Below are positions 44,105 through 52,516 of a stretch of 64,000 nt of DNA, piece after piece. The translations under genes were made by a program, and so were the position numbers. How positions within the stretch are numbered: the stretch's first letter is position 1; the number at the start of each line of letters is the position of its first letter. The notes under the pieces are model-generated. The model saw only the letters and a program-made list of their open reading frames with translations, did no database searches and was not told the origin of the DNA. The stretch covers positions 1 to 64,000 of the forward strand of contig RFGU01000194.1 of assembly GCA_003696955.1 (NCBI GenBank), given 5' to 3'. The stretch comes from Deltaproteobacteria bacterium. GTDB taxonomy: Bacteria > Myxococcota_A > Polyangia > Nannocystales > Nannocystaceae.

Positions 44105-45004
44105 ATGTCGTTCACCGGCGCCCTGACCGCCATCGTCACCCCATTTTCCAACGGACGCATCGACGAGGATGCGCTTCGCCGCCTCGTCGAGACCCAGATC
44201 CAGGCCGGGATCGACGGCCTGGTCCCCTGCGGCACCACGGGCGAATCCCCCACCCTCTCCCACGCCGAACACGCCGAGGTCGTGGCCAAGGTCGTGGAGG
44301 CGACCAAGGGGCGGGTCCCCGTCCTGGCCGGCGCGGGCTCGAACTGCACCCGCGAGGCCATCGATCTGGCCCGGGCCTGCCGCGAGGCCGGGGCCTCGGG
44401 CACGCTGCAGATCACGCCCTACTACAACAAGCCCACGCAAGAGGGGCTCGTGGCCCACTTCACGGCCATCGCCGACGCCGTGGACCTGCCCATGGTGCTC
44501 TACAACGTTCCCGGGCGTACGGGAGTGGATCTTAGGCCCGAGACCGTCGCCCGGCTCGCCCGCCATCCGAACATCGTAGGGATCAAGGAGGCGACGGGGG
44601 ACATGACGCGCGTTCCCGAGTTGCGCCGGTCCTGCGGACCCGATTTCTCCATCTTGAGCGGCGACGACGCCACCGTCCTGCCCCTGCTCGCCTGCGGGGG
44701 CGACGGCGTGATCTCCGTGACCGCCAACGTCGTCCCCGGACGCATGGCGCGTCTGTGTGCGGCGGCCCGGCGCGGCGATCTCGAGACGGCGCGCCGTCTG
44801 CACGACGAGCACCTACCGCTGACCCGGGCCCTCTTCGCCGTCACGAACCCCGTTCCGGTCAAGGCGGTGCTCGCCATGCTCGGTCGCATCGAGGACGAGC
44901 TGCGCCTGCCCCTCGTGCCCCTGGACGAAGACCATCCGGTACGCAGCCGCCTGCGTGAACTCGTCGTCGAGCTCGGACTGGCCACCGCCACCACCCCCGC
45001 CTGA
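44105..45004 (+). CDS. dapA: 4-hydroxy-tetrahydrodipicolinate synthase
   Basis: This encodes 299 residues. The enzyme condenses pyruvate with aspartate semialdehyde, the first committed step to lysine and meso-diaminopimelate. The catalytic residues fall at the canonical numbers: Thr44-Thr45 in C-G-T-T-G-E-S, Tyr133 in L-Y-N-V-P-G-R-T-G, and the Schiff-base Lys161 in G-I-K-E-A-T-G-D. It is a TIM barrel of normal length with G-D-D-A near residue 186. dapB follows 9 bp downstream, so the two steps are made together. The product feeds peptidoglycan cross-links as well as lysine. Confidence 0.96.
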   Translation: MSFTGALTAIVTPFSNGRIDEDALRRLVETQIQAGIDGLVPCGTTGESPTLSHAEHAEVVAKVVEATKGRVPVLAGAGSNCTREAIDLARACREAGASGTLQITPYYNKPTQEGLVAHFTAIADAVDLPMVLYNVPGRTGVDLRPETVARLARHPNIVGIKEATGDMTRVPELRRSCGPDFSILSGDDATVLPLLACGGDGVISVTANVVPGRMARLCAAARRGDLETARRLHDEHLPLTRALFAVTNPVPVKAVLAMLGRIEDELRLPLVPLDEDHPVRSRLRELVVELGLATATTPA

Positions 45005-45013
45005 GGTCCTGCC

Positions 45014-45829
45014 ATGTCACAGCGTCTGCTCCCCATCGTCATCGTCGGCGCCCGCGGGCGCATGGGCACCACCCTCATCCGCAACGTCCTCGAGAGCGAC
45101 GATCTCGCCCTCGTCGGCGCGGTGGATCGCACTGGGGCGCCGGGGGTCGGCCAGGACGCCGGGATCCTGGTGGGGCTGCCCCCCGTGGACGTCACGGTGG
45201 GCGACCGGATCAACGCCCGACCGGGGACCGTCGTCGTGGACTTCTCCCTGCCCGAGTCGACGGAGCGCACGGTCGAACGCTGCGTCGAGGGGGGCCTGCC
45301 CCTGGTGCTCGGCACGACGGGCCTCGCCCCGGCGACCCGCTCGCGCATCGAGGAAGCCTCCACCGAGATCCCCATCGTGTACGCGGCCAACTACAGCGTC
45401 GGGGTCACCTTGCTCACGCGTCTTTCGGCCCTCGCGGCCCGCGCCCTGGGCACGGATTGGGACGCGGAGATCGTCGAGCTGCACCATCGGTTCAAGCGCG
45501 ATGCGCCGTCGGGGACGGCCCTGCGGATCGCACGGGCCGTGGCGGAGGCCACGGGCCGGGGAGAGGACGCCATCGTCACGGACCGAACCGGGCGTTCCAC
45601 GCCCCGGGAGCCGGGCGAGATCGGGGTCGCGGCGCTGCGGGGCGGCGCCTCGGTGGGCGAGCACACCCTCATGCTCCTGCATCCCGACGAACGCATCGAG
45701 CTGACCCACCGGGCCTACGACCGCTCCATCTTCGCCCGGGGGGCCCTTCGGGCGGCTCGCTGGGTTTCGGGCAAGGCCCCCGGCCTCTACGACATGGCGG
45801 ACGTGCTCGGATTGTCCGAACTCGCCTGA
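45014..45829 (+). CDS. dapB: 4-hydroxy-tetrahydrodipicolinate reductase
   Basis: This encodes 271 residues. It reduces the DapA product with NAD(P)H. The Rossmann start is V-G-A-R-G-R-M-G at 11-18; L-G-T-T-G-L and Y-A-A-N-Y-S-V-G follow; the catalytic segment is E-L-H-H-R-F-K-R-D-A-P-S-G-T-A, with the conserved His pair and the Lys used in proton transfer. The ATG has GAGG seven bases upstream (45003-45006). It forms a two-gene unit with dapA. No terminator with a T-run was seen in the 41 bp before the convergent CoA-transferase gene. Confidence 0.96.
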   Translation: MSQRLLPIVIVGARGRMGTTLIRNVLESDDLALVGAVDRTGAPGVGQDAGILVGLPPVDVTVGDRINARPGTVVVDFSLPESTERTVERCVEGGLPLVLGTTGLAPATRSRIEEASTEIPIVYAANYSVGVTLLTRLSALAARALGTDWDAEIVELHHRFKRDAPSGTALRIARAVAEATGRGEDAIVTDRTGRSTPREPGEIGVAALRGGASVGEHTLMLLHPDERIELTHRAYDRSIFARGALRAARWVSGKAPGLYDMADVLGLSELA

Positions 45830-45870
45830 AGGCGGCCCCGGGCCGGTCCTTCGGCGTGCGCGACGGCGCC

Positions 45871-47169
45871 TCAGACGGGAAGGCCGAGGGCGTGGGCCGA
45901 CCGCTCCAGATCCTCGCGAAAGCGCGGATCGGCCAGGCCGAGCAGGGCTCGTACCCGCTCGCGCAGGGAGCGGCCGTGCAGGTCCGCGACGCCGTGCTCC
46001 GTCACCACGTAGTGTACGTCGCCGCGGGTGGTCACGACGCCCGCGCCCGGTCGAAGTGACGGCACGATCCGTGAGACGGTGCCCCCCTTGGCCGTCGAGG
46101 GCAACGCGATGATGGCCCGGCCGCCTCGGCTGCGCGCGGCCCCCCGGACGAAGTCCACCTGCCCGCCGATGCCGGAGTAGATGCTCGTGCCGAGGGAATC
46201 GGCGCAGACCTGCCCCGTGAGGTCCACCTCGAGGGCGCTGTTGACCGCGACCATCCGATCGTTGCGCGCGATGACGAAGGGGTCGTTGACGTACTCCGTA
46301 GGCCGGAACTCGAACAGGGGGTTGTCGTCGACGAAGTCGAAGAGCGCCCGCGAGCCCAGGCAGAAGCCGGTCACGGACTTGCCCGGATGCAGGCTCTTGC
46401 GGGCGTTGGTCACCACCCCCTTCTCGACCAGGGCCATCAGGCCGTCGGAGAACATCTCGGTGTGTAGGCCCAGATCCCGGTGACCTTCGAGTTCCGCCAA
46501 CACGGCGTCCGGAATCGCCCCGATCCCGAGCTGGAGCGTCGCGCCGTCGTCCACGAGGCCCGCCACGTGCCGCCCGATGGCGCGGGTGGTCTCGTCGTGG
46601 CCCCCCGGCTCGAGTTCCGGGAGCGGGTCGTCCACCTCCACGATGGCGTCGAGCCGTGAGACGTGCAGGAAGCTGTCGCCCAAGGTCCGGGGCATCCGGG
46701 GGTTGACCTGGGCGACGATCCGGCGAGCCGACTCGGCCGCCGCCTTGTGGATCCCCACGTCCACGCCGAGACTGCAGAAGCCGTGTTCGTCGGGCGGCGA
46801 CAGGTGCAGGAGGGCCACGTCCACCGGATAGGCACCGCTGCGAAACAGGGCCGGCACCTCGGAGAGGTGGATCGGCACGTATTCGGCTCGGCCCTCGCGG
46901 ACCGCGGCGCGCACGTTCCCGCCCGTGAAGAAGGCCCGATGACGAAAGCTCCGCGCCAGGTCCGGCGCGACGTAGGGGGCGGGACCGAGGTGCAGGATGT
47001 GGGCGATCTCCACGTTACGCAGTTCGGCGGCCCGTGCCACGAGTGCGTCCACCAAGCGAGACGGCACCGCACAACCGCCGTGAACCACCACCTTGGCCCC
47101 GGACGGGATCCGGGCCACGGCCTCGCGGGCCGTGGTGCACCGGGCGCGGTAGAGGTCGCTCCAGCTCAC
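45871..47169 (-). CDS. Acetyl-CoA hydrolase / 4-hydroxybutyrate CoA-transferase family protein
   Basis: This encodes 432 residues of a class I-type CoA-transferase. V-V-V-H-G-G-C-A-V-P sits near the start; G-I-G-A-I-P-D-A and G-L-H-T-E-M-F-S-D hold the catalytic Glu (about residue 238), which forms the glutamyl-CoA thioester. Q-V-C-A-D-S-L-G and G-I-G-G-Q-V-D-F-V-R-G-A form the CoA-binding half, and V-V-T-E-H-G-V-A-D-L-H-G is typical near the end. Acetate, succinate or 4-hydroxybutyrate are possible partners. GTG 47169 overlaps the stop of the alanine-dehydrogenase-like gene by 4 bp, so the two are translated together. Confidence 0.88.
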   Translation of the reverse strand: MSWSDLYRARCTTAREAVARIPSGAKVVVHGGCAVPSRLVDALVARAAELRNVEIAHILHLGPAPYVAPDLARSFRHRAFFTGGNVRAAVREGRAEYVPIHLSEVPALFRSGAYPVDVALLHLSPPDEHGFCSLGVDVGIHKAAAESARRIVAQVNPRMPRTLGDSFLHVSRLDAIVEVDDPLPELEPGGHDETTRAIGRHVAGLVDDGATLQLGIGAIPDAVLAELEGHRDLGLHTEMFSDGLMALVEKGVVTNARKSLHPGKSVTGFCLGSRALFDFVDDNPLFEFRPTEYVNDPFVIARNDRMVAVNSALEVDLTGQVCADSLGTSIYSGIGGQVDFVRGAARSRGGRAIIALPSTAKGGTVSRIVPSLRPGAGVVTTRGDVHYVVTEHGVADLHGRSLRERVRALLGLADPRFREDLERSAHALGLPV

Positions 47170-48323
47170 GTCGGATCGTCCCACCAGTCCGGCGGCGGCA
47201 CGGGCGGCTCCGCGGCTCGGTTCCACCACCCCGGCCGGCGCTCGGGCGGCAAGGCCCGTCCCTCCCCGTCCTCCCCGAAGGCCGCGGCCCCTGCCGCCGG
47301 AGCCAGTTCGGGACACGACCGGGCGGCATCCTCGAGTCCGAGATCGGCGAGCAGGCGCACGTACGGCAAGGCGACGTGGGTGAGGGCTCGGGTGGCGCTG
47401 CGAGCCACGGCCGACGGCAGGTTCGGCACGCACACGTGCACCACACCTTCGTCCACGTAGTCGGGCTCCGAAAGCCGCGTCGGCCGGGACGTCTCCGACG
47501 CGCCCCCTTCGGTGATCGACAGATCGACCAGCACGGCCCCGGGCTTCATGCGTCGCACCAGGGCGCGATCGAGGATCCGCGGGGCCCGACCCGAACCGTC
47601 GGAGACCGCCAGCAGGAGCAGATTCGCGGCCTCCACCGCCCGTTCGAGGGCGAATCCGTGGGCGTAGACCGTCTTGACGCCGCGGTCGAGGAGGAAATGG
47701 GCGTCGCGCAGGCGGCCCGGGTCGAGGTCGAGGATCGTCACGTCCGCACCGAGGCCCACGGCCACCTGGGCCGCGGCCCACCCGGCGACCCCGGCCCCGA
47801 TCACGACGACCTTCCCCGGCGGAACCGTCGATGCACCGCCGAGCAGGATCCCGCGGCCGCCGCCGTGGGATCCGAGCCGGGCCGCGCCCATCTGCACCGC
47901 CACCGGCCCCGCGATCTCGCTCATGGCGGCCATCACGGGGTGGACCCCACCCGGCAGCCGGATCCGTTCGTACGCCAGGGTCCGCACCTCGAGCTCGCGC
48001 ACCTTGGTACGCAGGGCCGGTGGGGCCGTCGCAAGGTGCAGAAAACCCGCCACCATCTGCCCCTTGCGCAGCAGATCGAACTCGTCGACCGTCGGCGCGA
48101 GCACCTTCACGACGAGGTCGGCCCGGGCGAAGACCTCCTCGTGCCCGAAGACGACGGTGGCCCCTGCGGCCTCGAAGTCCCCGTCGCGAAAGTGCGCCCC
48201 CGCCCCGGCACCGGCCTCCACGTACACGCGGTGGCCCTGTTCGACCAGGGTGCGCACCCCTGGCGGCGAAAGGGCGACCCGGTACTCTTCCGGTCGGACT
48301 TCCGTGGGGATTCCGATGTCCAT
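47166..48323 (-). CDS. Alanine dehydrogenase-like protein lacking two catalytic residues
   Basis: This encodes 385 residues, collinear with AlaDH/PntA-type dehydrogenases. Present: Arg15 (E-Y-R-V-A-L), His96 (F-L-H-L-A), the NAD-binding V-V-V-I-G-A-G-V-A-G (172-181) and L-D-L-D at 199-202. In M. tuberculosis Ald the pyruvate-binding Lys75 sits in K-V-K-E-P; here it is K-V-L-A-P, so residue 75 is Leu. The catalytic Asp270 of I-D-Q-G-G is Thr271 in I-T-E-G-G. NAD binding is likely but ordinary alanine deamination is doubtful. A Trp/Pro-rich tail (W-W-N-R...W-W-D-D) is extra. AGGAAGG upstream supports ATG 48323. Confidence 0.82.
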   Translation of the reverse strand: MDIGIPTEVRPEEYRVALSPPGVRTLVEQGHRVYVEAGAGAGAHFRDGDFEAAGATVVFGHEEVFARADLVVKVLAPTVDEFDLLRKGQMVAGFLHLATAPPALRTKVRELEVRTLAYERIRLPGGVHPVMAAMSEIAGPVAVQMGAARLGSHGGGRGILLGGASTVPPGKVVVIGAGVAGWAAAQVAVGLGADVTILDLDPGRLRDAHFLLDRGVKTVYAHGFALERAVEAANLLLLAVSDGSGRAPRILDRALVRRMKPGAVLVDLSITEGGASETSRPTRLSEPDYVDEGVVHVCVPNLPSAVARSATRALTHVALPYVRLLADLGLEDAARSCPELAPAAGAAAFGEDGEGRALPPERRPGWWNRAAEPPVPPPDWWDDPT

Positions 48324-48434
48324 GGCGGTACCTTCCTGCGTGCACGGCAGCCATAGCGGAGATGCCGCTTCGGCGCCACCTTCCCGCCCCGGTGGGATCC
48401 GAATCGCCGTCCGTGCGACGATCCACGGGCTCCC

Positions 48435-49970
48435 GTGACGAACGCCCCCGAGCCGCCCGGTACGCCCCGCGACGAAGACCTGCACCGCAAGCTCGCGGGC
48501 AGGTCGGTCACCAACGTCCTCGGTGCGCTGGCCAAGGGCCTCTATCCCCTCTACGTCCTGATCGCCACGCGCATCTTCGGCGCAGACGCCGCCGGGCTCT
48601 TGCTCCTCGCCCTCGGCGTCGTGCGCTTCACCTCCGGGCTCGTGGGGGCCGGATACAAGTCCGGGATCGTGATGTACGGCGGGCGCTACCTCGGCCGCGA
48701 CGACGCCCGCTTCATGGACGCCATCGCCAACGGCCTGTGGGCCGTCCTCTTCGTCTCCGCGGCCGTCGTCGGTGCGTTGTGGAGCTTCGGTGACGCCCTG
48801 GTCGCTTGGTACAACCCCGAGTACGCCGCAGCCGGGCTGGACCGGGTGCTCCTTCTGGCCGCCCTGGCCCTGCCCCTCCTCGGCGCGGCCGAGATGGCGA
48901 TCGCCGCCCTCGGCGCCGGGTTGCGCATGCGCTACGACGCCCTCGTGATGGGGCTTGCGCGGCCCCTGTTGCTCGTCGTGTGTACCGTGGCGGCCGCGTT
49001 CGTGGATCGCTCTCCCGCGGGACTCGCCGCGGCGTTCGCGGTGGCCCACGGCGGGGTCTTCGTCCTGGCGTGGATGGCCTTCGCCCGTCACCACCGGCTG
49101 ACCGACCTCGCGGGCCGCATCGTGCGTCCCCGGTTCGACGCCGCGTTGTTCCGCTACGCCCTGCCCCAGTCCCTGAACATGACGTTCAACTACTTCATGG
49201 CCGACGTGGACCTGTTCATGCTGGGAGGATTCGGCGTCGGCCAGGCCCAGCTCGCCCTCTACGGCATCGGTGCCCAGGTCGTGCGCAACATCCGGCAGGT
49301 CAAGCTGGCCATCGGCGGGGCCTACGCCCCGGTCGCCGCCCGGCTCGTACACGACGGCGAGCACGCCCGGCTGGCCGACGTCACGGGCATGCTCTCCCGA
49401 TGGGCCCTGCTCGTCGCGATCCCCCTGGCCGTGCTCGTCCTGGGCCTGCGCGCCGAAATCCTGGCCATCTTCCACCCCTCCTTCTACGATCCCGAAGCCG
49501 CCGACTTCATGCTCTACCTGGTGACGATCCCGCTGCTGAGCTGCGGGCTCGGTCTTGCGGGAAACCTCGTCACCATGGCGGGCAAGAGCCACCTCAACCT
49601 GGCGAACGCCGTCATCGGCGGCGTGACCAACGTCCTGCTCGACCTGGTCCTGATCCCGCGCATGGGGCTCGCCGGCGCCGCCCTGGCCTCGCTGCTCGCG
49701 AGCGTCGGCGTGAGCCTGGCGCAAGTGGTCGAGGCGCGACGCATCGTCGGCGTGCCCCTCTCGCCCCGCCCCCTCGTCGCCCCCGCCACGGCCGGCCTGC
49801 TCTCCGGACTCGTGCTGTGGGCGAGTTTCGCCGTTCCCACGGCCCTTCCACCCCTTGCTGGCCATGCCATGGGCGTGGGTGCGGCGCTTCTCGTCTACGT
49901 CCTGGTCCTGCGCGCCCTCGGCCTCGAAGCCCGGGATCTCGCGGCGTTTCGACGTCCGGAGTTGGGATAG
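48435..49970 (+). CDS. Flippase of the MOP superfamily (polysaccharide biosynthesis, Wzx/MATE-like)
   Basis: This encodes 511 residues with about 12-14 membrane helices and no signal peptide. The N-terminus S-V-T-N-V-L-G-A-L-A-K-G-L-Y-P-L and the A-T-R-I-F-G-A-D-A-A-G motif after helix 1 are typical of the oligosaccharide flippase family, as is F-R-Y-A-L-P-Q-S at the start of the second half and the late G-L-A-G-A-A-L-A-S-L. It likely moves a lipid-linked saccharide across the inner membrane. No other polysaccharide genes flank it, so the substrate is open; the two DUF2723 proteins may use related lipid-linked sugars. GTG 48435 is the first plausible start. Confidence 0.82.
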   Translation: MTNAPEPPGTPRDEDLHRKLAGRSVTNVLGALAKGLYPLYVLIATRIFGADAAGLLLLALGVVRFTSGLVGAGYKSGIVMYGGRYLGRDDARFMDAIANGLWAVLFVSAAVVGALWSFGDALVAWYNPEYAAAGLDRVLLLAALALPLLGAAEMAIAALGAGLRMRYDALVMGLARPLLLVVCTVAAAFVDRSPAGLAAAFAVAHGGVFVLAWMAFARHHRLTDLAGRIVRPRFDAALFRYALPQSLNMTFNYFMADVDLFMLGGFGVGQAQLALYGIGAQVVRNIRQVKLAIGGAYAPVAARLVHDGEHARLADVTGMLSRWALLVAIPLAVLVLGLRAEILAIFHPSFYDPEAADFMLYLVTIPLLSCGLGLAGNLVTMAGKSHLNLANAVIGGVTNVLLDLVLIPRMGLAGAALASLLASVGVSLAQVVEARRIVGVPLSPRPLVAPATAGLLSGLVLWASFAVPTALPPLAGHAMGVGAALLVYVLVLRALGLEARDLAAFRRPELG

Positions 49971-49992
49971 GATCGCCGCCGCGCCGAAGTCG

Positions 49993-49998
49993 TATCCT
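49993..49998 (+). promoter_or_regulatory. -10 element TATCCT for nadE
   Basis: TATCCT, 7 nt, ATG 50006: leaderless spacing. No Shine-Dalgarno sequence is present before the start. Confidence 0.5.
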
Positions 49999-50005
49999 CG
50001 CGGCC

Positions 50006-51040
50006 ATGCCCGTCGTCGATCCCGAACGACTCGTCCAAGCCCGCGTAGCGGCGATCCGCGCGTTCCATGAGGGCCTGGGGATCGGTGGGGCCGAGATCGA
50101 CGTCAGCGGCGGCGTCGACTCGGCGACCCTCCTTTGCCTGCTCGCCCGCGCCCTCGGCCCCGATCGCGTGGTCGCCGTCTACTCGAGCATCCAGAGTACC
50201 GAGGCCAGCCGCCGCCGCGCACGGGAGGTGGCGGCCGTGGCGGGCGTGCCCCTGCTCGAGTTCGATCTCGGCGGGGTCTTCGACGACGTCGTACGCCAGT
50301 GCGAACACCAGATCGAGCGCGCCTACGGGCGCGAGGCCCTCGAGGCCATGCGACGGCGACGGGTCGAGGATCGCACCATCGACGGCAGCCTGCGTTCGTG
50401 CCTGCGGGCGCCCCTCGGACGGTACGTCAACCGGCTGCGCGGGGGGATCCGTCACGGGACCGGCAACGAGGACGAGGACCGGTTCCTGCGCTTCTACCAG
50501 AAGGGCGGCGACGGCGAGGTGGACACCAACCCGAACGCCATGCTCAGCAAGGGGGAGGTCTACCAGATGGCCGTGGCCCTCGGCGTGCCCCGGTCGATCC
50601 TCGAGGCGCCACCCACCCCCGATCTCTGGGGCATCGGGGAGCGCCACACGGACGAGGACGAATTGTCGCGAATCTCGGGCGTGCGTTGGACGTACAGCCG
50701 GGTGGACCCGGAAAGCGGCGCGTACGTACGCCTCGGTACGATCGAGCGCATGAGCCGCCTGCTCGACCAACGGTGCCCCGACACCGGGCGGACCTTCGAG
50801 ACCATCTTGTTCGACACCGAGGACGACGACGAAGCCCTGGGTTCTCCGACGCTCCTGCGGGCCGCGGAAGCCATGGGGCTTTCGGCCGAGCACCTGCGAT
50901 CGGCCCGCCACTGGGAGCGCTCGACCCGGCACAAGGCGAATCCCAACATCCCGACCCTGGGCACCCGTCGCCGGCTTCGTGAGGCGGGCCTCGTCACGGA
51001 CGAGCTTCCCCTGGACCTGCCCGCCGAGGGCGCGCCGTGA
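50006..51040 (+). CDS. nadE: NH3-dependent NAD+ synthetase
   Basis: This encodes 344 residues, somewhat longer than the usual 270-280. The enzyme amidates deamido-NAD with ATP and ammonia. The PP-loop S-G-G-V-D-S-A lies at 34-40. Further family motifs are G-T-G-N-E-D-E-D, K-G-G-D-G-E-V-D, L-S-K-G-E-V-Y and P-P-T-P-D-L-W before D-E-D-E-L. There is no nitrilase-type glutaminase domain, so free ammonia must be the donor. An insertion of about 35 residues (R-R-R-R-V-E-D-R...) follows the first third. The stop overlaps the Nudix gene as GTGA, linking NAD synthesis to a NAD-related Nudix protein. Confidence 0.9.
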   Translation: MPVVDPERLVQARVAAIRAFHEGLGIGGAEIDVSGGVDSATLLCLLARALGPDRVVAVYSSIQSTEASRRRAREVAAVAGVPLLEFDLGGVFDDVVRQCEHQIERAYGREALEAMRRRRVEDRTIDGSLRSCLRAPLGRYVNRLRGGIRHGTGNEDEDRFLRFYQKGGDGEVDTNPNAMLSKGEVYQMAVALGVPRSILEAPPTPDLWGIGERHTDEDELSRISGVRWTYSRVDPESGAYVRLGTIERMSRLLDQRCPDTGRTFETILFDTEDDDEALGSPTLLRAAEAMGLSAEHLRSARHWERSTRHKANPNIPTLGTRRRLREAGLVTDELPLDLPAEGAP

Positions 51041-51753
51041 CGTACTGCTATCCCTACCCGCTCCCGGCGGTGGCCGTCGACGTCGCCGTCTTCTCCGTCG
51101 ACCCCGACGACCTGTCCCTCGTCATCCTCGTGATTCGCCGCGGGCGCCCCCCTGCGGCCGGGGCCCACGCCCTGCCGGGCGGCTTCGTGGAGGTGGGCGA
51201 GGGGTATCGGCCCGGGGCGCCCCAGGGCGAGGATCTGCCCGATGCCGCATCGCGCGAGCTCAGGGAGGAGACGGGGCTCGACGTCGAGGCCTGCGGGGGG
51301 GCGTCGTTCCAGGTTGGGGCCTTCGGCACGCCCGGACGGGACCCGCGGGGGCGCGTCGTGTCGGCCCTCTACGCCGCCCTCGTCCCGACGACCGCCCGAC
51401 GCGGCGTGCGGGCCTCGGACGATGCCGCGGACGCGGCCTTCGTCCCCGTCGCCCGTGCCGCGTCCGACGGCTTCGATTGGGCCTTCGACCACCGCGAGTT
51501 GCTCGACTCCGCCCGGTGCGCGCTGGCCCGGCAGGTTCTGCTCGACGCACGGATCCTCCGGCCGTGGATCGGCTCGGGCCTGCGCGAGCACCTGGCCGTG
51601 CTCTATCCGCAGCTCGTCCGCCCCTTGGGCGGGGCCCCGTCCTTCGAACGGTGGCTTGCGCGCCAGGTGGAGGACGGCCACGTCCAACGCACGGCCACGG
51701 GGCACCGCCTCGCACCGGGGCGCCCCATCGGAGGCGTGGTGCCGAACCCGTAG
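51037..51753 (+). CDS. Nudix protein with winged-helix tail (NrtR-like)
   Basis: This encodes 238 residues. An N-terminal Nudix domain (about 10-140) is followed by about 90 residues that look like the winged helix of NrtR-type proteins (L-L-D-S-A-R-C-A-L-A-R-Q to the end). The Nudix box is stretched: G49-x5-E55 is normal, but 17 residues rather than 7 precede R73-E-L-R-E-E-T-G80-L, the extra part being G-Y-R-P-G-A-P-Q-G-E. NrtR proteins repress NAD-synthesis genes and sense ADP-ribose. The GTGA overlap with nadE fits either a regulator or an ADP-ribose/NADH pyrophosphatase. Confidence 0.78.
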   Translation: MTYCYPYPLPAVAVDVAVFSVDPDDLSLVILVIRRGRPPAAGAHALPGGFVEVGEGYRPGAPQGEDLPDAASRELREETGLDVEACGGASFQVGAFGTPGRDPRGRVVSALYAALVPTTARRGVRASDDAADAAFVPVARAASDGFDWAFDHRELLDSARCALARQVLLDARILRPWIGSGLREHLAVLYPQLVRPLGGAPSFERWLARQVEDGHVQRTATGHRLAPGRPIGGVVPNP

Positions 51754-51771
51754 CGCCCCGCCGGGCCGCCT

Positions 51772-52425
51772 TCAGAATCGACTGCCGGGCTGTTCGAGGA
51801 AGGCCAGCTCCTCGGCGGTGGACCGTCGGCCGAGGATCTCGTTGCGATGGGGATAGCGGCCGAAGCGCGCCACGATGTCGCGGTGCTTGTGCTCGTAGTG
51901 CAGGAAGTTGCGGTAGAGGTCGGCGCGGGGGGAGTCGGCGGCGTCTTCCACCAGGGCCTCGAAGCGCGCCACGGCCTCGTCGTGGTCCTCGATGGACTCG
52001 CTGTGCATCAGCGGCATCAACACGAACGCACGGTGGATCCGCGGCATCTTCGCGTACCAGGGGCCGTCGAGAATCGTCCGCGCCACGTCCCGGGCATGGG
52101 CGTCCTCGGCGAACGCCTCGGGGCGGCCCCGGTACAGGTTCCGAGGCAGTTGGTCGAGAGCCAGCACGAGCGCCACCGCAAGCTCCGGCTGCCCGCGTGG
52201 AGGCGCCGCCCAGCCGTCGAGGGTCCCGGCGGCGGCCGCCTCGGCCAGCGCCCCGAACCGCCGTCGGAGCATGGCATCGAAGGCGGGGTCGGCGACGAAC
52301 CAGCGCCGGGCGATGGGATCGCCTTCCTCGGGGGCAGGCCGCGTGTCGTCGAAGTCGCCGAACCACTCGGCGAGGAGATCGCGAGCGGCCGGTTCGTAGC
52401 GAGCGGGCGGGTCGTCCGAGGTCAT
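51772..52425 (-). CDS. DUF924 family protein
   Basis: This encodes 217 residues. ATG 52425 was chosen from the -10 element 7 nt upstream; the frame opens nine residues earlier. Family motifs: L-A-E-W-F-G near the start, R-R-W-F-V-A-D-P-A-F-D, L-D-Q-L-P-R-N-L-Y-R-G, F-V-L-M-P-L-M-H-S-E, and F-G-R-Y-P-H-R-N-E-I-L-G-R. DUF924 proteins are helical, TPR-like in fold and have no settled function. It is convergent with the Nudix gene and divergent from the tRNA. Confidence 0.9.
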   Translation of the reverse strand: MTSDDPPARYEPAARDLLAEWFGDFDDTRPAPEEGDPIARRWFVADPAFDAMLRRRFGALAEAAAAGTLDGWAAPPRGQPELAVALVLALDQLPRNLYRGRPEAFAEDAHARDVARTILDGPWYAKMPRIHRAFVLMPLMHSESIEDHDEAVARFEALVEDAADSPRADLYRNFLHYEHKHRDIVARFGRYPHRNEILGRRSTAEELAFLEQPGSRF

Positions 52426-52432
52426 GGCGGCG

Positions 52433-52438
52433 AGCCTA
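52433..52438 (-). promoter_or_regulatory. -10 element TAGGCT for the DUF924 gene
   Basis: On the minus strand TAGGCT is followed by 7 nt and ATG 52425. The same hexamer is used at 14845 and 52632. Confidence 0.5.
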
Positions 52439-52472
52439 CCTTCGCGGGCCACTCCGTGCGAACGGACCGGAC

Positions 52473-52502
52473 TTGCCAGGCCGAAGGCGACCGTGGTATC
52501 AG
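52473..52502 (+). promoter_or_regulatory. Sigma-70-type promoter of the tRNA-Gly gene
   Basis: TTGCCA (52473-52478, five of six consensus bases), an 18-bp spacer and TATCAG (52497-52502). The predicted start is near 52509, a leader of about 8 nt before the mature tRNA. This is the best -35/-10 pair seen in the window. Confidence 0.5.
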
Positions 52503-52516
52503 CCTTGGCCCAGCTC

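Noticed and set aside
47166-48323. Calling this gene NAD(P) transhydrogenase subunit alpha
   Set aside because: The A-E-Q-G-G motif, membrane segments and a pntB partner are missing, and the N-terminus matches Ald more closely.
48324-49865. N-terminal extension of the alanine-dehydrogenase-like frame to about 899 residues
   Set aside because: The extra part is antisense to the flippase gene and full of G/E/H/Q repeats typical of shadows; a Shine-Dalgarno sequence and M-D-I-G-I-P-T-E mark the real start at 48323.
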